Positions 58,518-64,000 of a DNA stretch of 64,000 nt are shown piece after piece (within the stretch, counting starts at the first letter, position 1; every line of letters starts with the position of its first letter). Origin of the DNA: Perognathus longimembris pacificus (taxonomy: Eukaryota; Chordata; Mammalia; Rodentia; Heteromyidae). Both the position numbers and the translations under genes were made by a program. The notes under the pieces were generated by a model, which was given only the letters and a program-made list of their open reading frames with translations, was not told the origin of the DNA and made no database searches. The stretch spans positions 6,385,580-6,449,579 of the forward strand of contig NC_063161.1 in NCBI RefSeq assembly GCF_023159225.1. The letters run 5' to 3'.

Positions 58518-58962
58518 TCTCTTTTTTATTTATTAATTGAACACAAATTTTTTGACAGGGTGTTGTGCAAAAAGGGTACAGTTACATAGTAGGGCAGTGT
58601 GTACATTTCTTGTGATATCTTACGCCCTGTTTTTCTATCTCTTCTCTAGGTCAGGTAGACATATATACAATATACAATGTATCAAGAACATATACAGTAG
58701 CCACGTGGCCACGCCCAAGAAAGTTTACCTAGGGCTTTAAATGTAATGTCCATATTAGACCATATGTTGACAGTAGTCTTATATGAACGTACATACATAG
58801 TTTTTGAGCTGTTGTATTCCCCTGAGAGGTCAAGTTTTGACCTTTATATGTTGAGTAATTGTTTGGTTTTAGTTACATACTGTTGGGTCGCTGCCCCAAT
58901 CCTGTGGGGAATACTATTTGACAAGCAGTTTTTGGTCTCTACTGTCTCTCCGTCTCCCTTTG

Positions 58963-61900
58963 TTAACAGTCATATATCAGGGAAATCATGCCCCTTTGTT
59001 TTCTGTGTTCTAGGCTTGTCTCGCTCAACATTATTTGTTCGAGTTCTGACCATTTCCCTGCGAATAACAATATTTCACCATTCCTAATCGCTATGTAGTA
59101 CTCCATTGTGTATAAGTACCATATTTTTTGGATCCATTCGTCTATGGAGGGGCATCTGGGTTGTTTCCATATTTTGGCTATTGTGAATTGTGCCACGATA
59201 AACATGGAAGTACAAATGTCTTTGATATCTTGGGGTTTGCTGTTTAGGACAGATTCCTAGGAGTGGTATGGCTGGGTCATAGGGTAGGTCTATATTGAGC
59301 TTTTTGAGAAACCTCCATACTGTTCTCCAAAGTGGTTGTACTAATTTGCACTCCCACCAACAATGGAGAAGGGTTCCTCTTTCCCCGCACCCCCTCCAGT
59401 ATTTGTTGTTGCCTGAGTTCAGAGTATAGGCCATTCTAACTGGGGTGAGGTGGTATCTCAGGGTTGTTTTTATTTGCATTTCCTTTACTACCAGGGATGT
59501 TGAGCATTTCCTCATGTGTTTCTTTGCCATTTTTATATCTTCTCTTGTAAAGTCTCTCTTTAGCTCATTTGCCCATTTCCTAATAGGTTTATTGGGCTTG
59601 GAGGGGCTTAGTTTTTTGAGTTCTCTGTAGATGACAGATATCAGGCCTTTGTCTGTTGCTGTGCTGGTAAATATCCTTTCCCATATTGTTGGCTGTCTTC
59701 TATTTTGGTGGCTATGTCCTTAGCTGTGCAGAAACTTTTTAATTTGTAGTAGTCCCATTTGTCGAGTCTCTCCCCTATTTGTTGAGTCTCTCCCCTATTT
59801 GTTGCGCCCCTGGGACTCTATTCAGGAAGTTCCTTCCTGTGCCTGTAAGTTCTAGCATCTTTCCTACTCTGTCCTTCAGTAGTTTCAAGGATTCAGGTCT
59901 GATATTGAGGTCCTTGATCCATTTTGAGTTGATCTTGGTGCATGGTGATAGGCTTGGGTCTACTTTGAGTTTTCTGCATATGGCTGCCCAGTTCTCCCAG
60001 CACCAGTAGTTGAAGAGGCTATGTTTATTCCATTGTATGTCTTTAGCTCCTTTGTCGAATATCAGTTGGCTGTAAGAGTGCAGTTTTATTTCTGGGTCTT
60101 CAATTCTAATCCATTGGTCTTCCGATCTGTTTTTATACCAATACCAGGCTGTTTTTGTTATGATGGCCTTGTAGTAGAGCTTGAAGTCTGGTATTGTGAT
60201 ACCTCCTGTACTGCTTTTTTTGCCTAGATTTGCTTTGGCTAGTCTAGGTTTTTTGCTGTTCCATATGAATTTATGGATTGGTTTCTCTATTTCAGTGAAG
60301 AATGTGACTGGGATTTTGATAGGGATTGCATTGAATTTGTATAACAATTTGGGCAATATGGCCATTTTCACTATATTGATTCTGCCTACCCATGAGCATG
60401 GGAGGTCTTTCCATCTCCTTGTGTCTTCTTTGATTTCCCTTATTAGATTTTTATAGTTTTCATTAAATAGGTCCGCCACAGCCTTGGTTAAGTTGATCCC
60501 TAGGTACTTTATTATTTTTTTGGCTACTGTAAATGGAATTGTTTCCATAATTTCCTTTTCTGTTTGTATATTGCTGGTGTACAGAAAAGCTGCTGACTTT
60601 TGTGGATTGATTTTGTATCCTGCTACTTTGCCAAATTGGTTTATTAGGTGTAGGAGTTTGGGTATTGAGTTTTTTGGGTCCTTCAGATATAAGATCATGT
60701 CGTCTGCGAATAGGGATAACTTGATTTCTTCCTTGCTGATGTGGATCCCTTTGATGTCCTCCTCTTGCCTTATTGCTATGGCTAGGGATTCCAGCACTAT
60801 GTTGAAAAGAAGTGGGGAGAGTGGGCATCCTTGTCTTGTTTCTGAGTTTAGGGGGAATGATTTAAGTTTCTCTCCATTTAATATGATATTAGCAGTTGGT
60901 CTGTTGTTTATGGCTTTTATTGTTTTGAGGAATGTTCCATCTATTCCTGTTCTCTCCAAAGCTTTTAATAGGTATGGATGTTGTATTTTGTCAAAGACTT
61001 TTTGGGCATTGACTGAGATAACAATGTAATTCTTAATTTTAGATCTGTTTATGTGGTGAATTACGTTGATTGATTTACGGATGTTGAACCATCCTTGTGA
61101 CTGTGGGATGAAGCCTACTTGGTCATGATGTATGATTTTCTTGATCAGTTTCTGGATCCTGTTAGCTAATATTTTATTGAGGAGTTTTGCATCTGTGTTC
61201 ATTAGTGATATTGGTCTGTAGTTCTCTTTTTTTGTTGGGTCTTTTCCTGGTTTGGGAATGAGTATGATATTAGCTTCGTAGAATGAGTTTGGGATTTCTC
61301 CTTCTGTTTCTATTTCGCGGAAGAGTTTGAGGAGTATTGGTATTAGCTCATCACTAAAGGTTTTGTAGAATTCGTTGGTGAATCCATCTGGGCCTGGGCT
61401 TTTCTTTGTTGGGAGGTTCTTGATTACCTCCTGTATCTCACTGTAAGTTATTGGTTTATTTAGTTGATTTATTTCTTCTTGGTTCAGTTTGGGCAGTTTG
61501 TACTTCTCTAAGAATTGATCCATTTCTGTAAAATTATTGTTTTTTGCTGAGTAGAGGTTTTGGAAATAGCTCCTTATGATTGTTTGAATATCGTGTGTGC
61601 TTGTAATTTTTCCGGTGGAGTCCTTGATTTTACGTATATGAGTCTCTTCTCTTCTTTTTTTTTTTTGTAAGTCTTGCGAGGGGTCTGTCAATTTTGTTTA
61701 TTTTCTCAAAGAACCAGCTTTTAGTCTTATTTATTTGTTGAATGGTCTTTCTATTTTCAATCAGATTTATCTCTTCTTTAATCTCTGTGATCTCTCCCCT
61801 CCTAGTCGTTTTAGATTCTGTCATTTCTTGTTTCTCCAGTTGTTCTAGTTTCATCGTGAGGTTATTCACCTGCTCTGCTTCCATTCTTTTAATGTGAGTG

Positions 61901-62809
61901 CTGAGGGCAATGATCTTGCCCCTCAGTACTGCCTTAGCTGTGTCCCATAGGTTTCTTTGTGATGTGTTTTCATTGTCATTGTGGCTTATGAATTCGTTGA
62001 TTTCATCTTTAATTTGGTCTGTGGCCCAAGTGTTGGATAGCAGTGTGGGGTTTAGCCGCCAAGAGTGTGTATAGCCTCTGTGGTATCCTTTGTTGTTGAG
62101 GGTTACCTTTAATCCACTATGATCAGATATTATACATGGGATGACGTCAATACTTTTGTATTTGCTGAGGTTCTTTGTGTGGGCTATGACGTGGTCTATT
62201 TTGGAATATGATCCATGGGCTGCTGAAAAGAAGGTGTATTGGGTCTCTGTAGGGTGGGAGATTCTGTATAGGTCTGTCAGATCCATTTGGGATATGGTGT
62301 TACTTAGGTCCTCAGCTCCCTTGCTAATCCTCTGGGTGTTGGATCTGTCTCTTGGAGAGAGTGGGGTATTAAGGTCACCCACTATGATTGTGTTTGTGTC
62401 TATCTTGTTCTGTAATTCTGTGAGAATTTGCTTCATATATGTAGGGCCTCTTTTGTTCGGTGAGTATACGTTTATCACCGTGATGTCTTGATTCTGGATT
62501 TTTTCCTTGTATTAATATGTAGTGTCCATCTTTGTCTCTTTGAGTTGATTTTAATGAAAAGTCCAGCTTGTCTGAGATCAGGATGGCTACACCTGCCGTT
62601 TTGGTAAGTGCATTTGCTTGGTAGATCTTGCTCCATCCTTTCATTCGGAGCCTGTTTTTGTCTCTTGCTATAAGGTGGGTCTCTTGTAGGCAGCAGATGT
62701 CAACTTTTTGTTTGCAGATCCATTCTGCCAGTCTGCTCCTCTTTATCGGAGAGTTTAAACCATTTATATTTAAAGAGATCAAGGATAAGGGTGTTTTTTC
62801 TCCTTCCAT
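58963..62809 (-). pseudogene. L1 ORF2 (endonuclease and reverse transcriptase), inactivated
   Basis: ORF2p nicks DNA and reverse-transcribes its own RNA at the nick. Seen here: the endonuclease start SLNINGLNSP, then QETHL, GDLNTPLSPRD and SDHSGLKV; the reverse transcriptase with [31 protein letters not shown] and the FADD box (60699-60710); and the C-terminal cysteine region [16 protein letters not shown]. Breaks: a frameshift near 62470 within the endonuclease, a junction near 61660, a 20-bp tandem duplication at 59765-59804 that shifts the frame, and another shift near 59210. In RT motif A the catalytic aspartate codon is AAT (asparagine) at 61008-61010. The C-terminal frame closes at 58963. 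Overall length is about 1,280 codons, as expected for the family. Confidence 0.95.
59765..59804 (-). repeat. 20-bp tandem duplication disrupting L1 ORF2
   Basis: The 20-bp unit agtctctcccctatttgttg is present twice in a row. Because 20 is not a multiple of three it shifts the ORF2 frame and brings a stop at 59775. Confidence 0.95.
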
Positions 62810-62884
62810 TTTCTTGTTGGGCTGTTTTTTCCTCTTTTTTTTTTTTCTTGTCTTTAGTGAGCTGATCTTTCTGTTGGACTTTGG

Positions 62885-63999
62885 CTATTGTAGTTTCTTT
62901 CTGATTCTGTCTGTGTCTTGTACGATTTCTGTTGGGTGGGGCTCCCCTCTTAGAATTTGATGTAGGGCTGGTTTTTTATTCACATACTCCTTTAGCTCCT
63001 CTTTGGTGTGGAAAGATCTGGTTTTCCCTTCGAATGTGAACTCCAATTTCGCTGGATATTTGATCCGAGGTTGCATATTGTTAGCCTGAACTACTTGGAT
63101 GGTGTTCTTCCACTCACTTCGTGCTTGGTAAGTTTGTGTGGATAGGTCAGCTGTTATTCGAATCCTCTTCCCATTGTAGAAAATTTCTTTCTTCGCTTTG
63201 GCTGAATTCAGAATTTGCTCTTTAATCTTGAGGTCTGAAGTCTTGAATATTATGTGCCTTGGGGTGGCTTTTCTGGGGTCTGGCCTGCCAGGTGTCCTAT
63301 AGGCTTCAGTTACCTGGATGGGGTCCCCTGTGAGATTGGGGAAGTTTTCTGCAATAACTTTATTGAGAACATGTTTAAGCCCTCTGCTCTGGTATTTGGC
63401 TCCTTCTTCTATTCCAGTTATGCGCAGATTATATCTCTTGTCTTTGTCCATTAGTTCCTGGATTAGTCTGCCCTGAAGCTTCACTGTTTCTTGGAGTGTG
63501 GTCATTTTCTGGTTGTTGTCGGCTGCTTCATTTTCCAGGCGAGAGATTCTGGATTCCATATGGTCCACTCTTTGTGTTATGGTTTCAATTGCGGAGTTTA
63601 TGGATGTCAGAGAGCTATTTATGGTTGTCAGACCAGCTCTAATCGTGGAAATTTCTTCCTTTAAAGAGTTGTATTTTAAATCTTTTTTCATGCATTTCAA
63701 TTCTCAGGATGTTAAGATTTTCTTTAAAGGAGGCTTGCATTGTATCCATTTTTGCTTCCATTTCTTTAAAGGAGGCTTGCATTGTATCCATTTTTGCTTC
63801 CATTTCTTTCTTGGCTTCCTGGGTGTCCTTCAAGATTTCCGCTCTAAACTCCTGGAATTGTTTTCTGATTTCATTTCTGACATGTTCGATCATTCCTGTT
63901 AACATGGCCTCATTTGCTTTTTTATTCCCCATCTCCTCTTCAGTTGTGCTGCTTTTTGGAGCTGGCGAGTTGGCTTGCTCTTTGATGAACTGTTATGTT
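62885..63999 (-). pseudogene. L1 ORF1 (RNA-binding coiled-coil protein), frameshifted and incomplete
   Basis: ORF1p is the trimeric RNA-binding chaperone of L1 ribonucleoprotein particles. The C-terminal 271 codons (62885-63700) show coiled-coil heptads followed by the RRM (RYNLRITGIEEG, PRHIIFKTSDLKIKEQIL) and the C-terminal domain (ITADLSTQTYQARSEW). A second frame (63639-63932) carries more coiled coil, including a perfect 14-residue duplication. A one-base-type frameshift near 63685-63695 separates the two. A TAA lies in the upstream frame near the right edge, so the true start cannot be fixed from this window. Confidence 0.92.
63729..63812 (-). repeat. 42-bp tandem duplication in the L1 ORF1 coiled coil
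   Basis: Two adjacent 42-bp copies (63729-63770 and 63771-63812) are nearly identical, differing only in the last few bases. On the minus strand each encodes MEAKMDTMQASFKE, which is 14 residues or exactly two heptads, so the coiled-coil register is kept. Confidence 0.95.
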
Positions 64000-64000
64000 T

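Larger units (their letters stand above)
58518..64000 (-). mobile_element. LINE-1 element, nearly complete, antisense, truncated by the window edge
   Basis: An L1 retrotransposon lies on the minus strand. From right to left it contains ORF1 (coiled coil, RRM and C-terminal domain), a 75-bp spacer, ORF2 (endonuclease, reverse transcriptase, cysteine-rich C-terminus), an AT-rich 3' UTR (58530-58962) and an A-rich end near 58518-58530. ORF2 spans about 3.85 kb, the normal size for a mammalian L1. The 5' UTR and ORF1 start lie beyond position 64000. The copy carries several frameshifts and a changed catalytic residue, so it is not autonomous. It would sit antisense in a downstream intron of ENTHD1. 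Confidence 0.97.

Noticed and set aside
60484..61029. Plus-strand hydrophobic frames in the right 5 kb
   Set aside because: Antisense shadows of the L1 ORF2 reading frame.

Overview
This window is nuclear DNA from a mammal, almost certainly a rodent. It is dominated by interspersed repeats. There are ID-type (tRNA-Ala-like) and B1-type (7SL-like) SINE monomers, many copies of a dimeric SINE with an ID-like left half and an unrelated right half, and an antisense L1 with rodent-style proteins. The dimer matches what I recall of IDL-Geo, a SINE reported only from Geomyoidea, so a kangaroo rat, pocket mouse or pocket gopher is my best guess. That assignment is inference from memory and was not searched.

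Only one host protein-coding exon is convincing: 46109-46607 (+), which carries the start codon and the first 116 codons of an epsin-type ENTH domain and reads as ENTHD1. It has a strong acceptor before it and a phase-1 donor after it. About 5.3 kb upstream, at 40605-41000, lies a CpG island with several ETS sites, an Sp1 box and a YY1-type motif. A possible non-coding first exon ends at a donor at 40850/40851. Directly downstream is a nine-unit minisatellite of about 66 bp (40990-41560). Each unit carries a TTCnnGAAnnTTC-type heat-shock-element motif, and the motif is intact in seven units.

Layout: 1-40.2 kb is non-coding, probably intergenic or upstream intron. It holds scattered SINEs, MIR and L2 relics, microsatellites, one ERV LTR (about 25.49-25.99 kb), a small MITE-like element and several unique AT-rich stretches that may be conserved non-coding sequence. 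40.2-41.6 kb is the CpG-island promoter plus minisatellite. 41.6-46.1 kb would be intron 1. 46.1-46.6 kb is the ENTH exon. 46.6-58.5 kb is downstream intron, packed with SINEs, an old L1 fragment, and a nested pair of same-family ERV solo LTRs inserted inside a SINE (51571-52460), in which both insertions keep 4-bp target duplications. 58.5-64.0 kb is a nearly complete L1 on the minus strand that runs off the right edge. It has frameshifts and a D-to-N change in reverse-transcriptase motif A, so it looks dead.

No tRNA, rRNA, CRISPR or microbial feature was seen. Apart from the L1, long open frames in the window are chance or repeat-derived.
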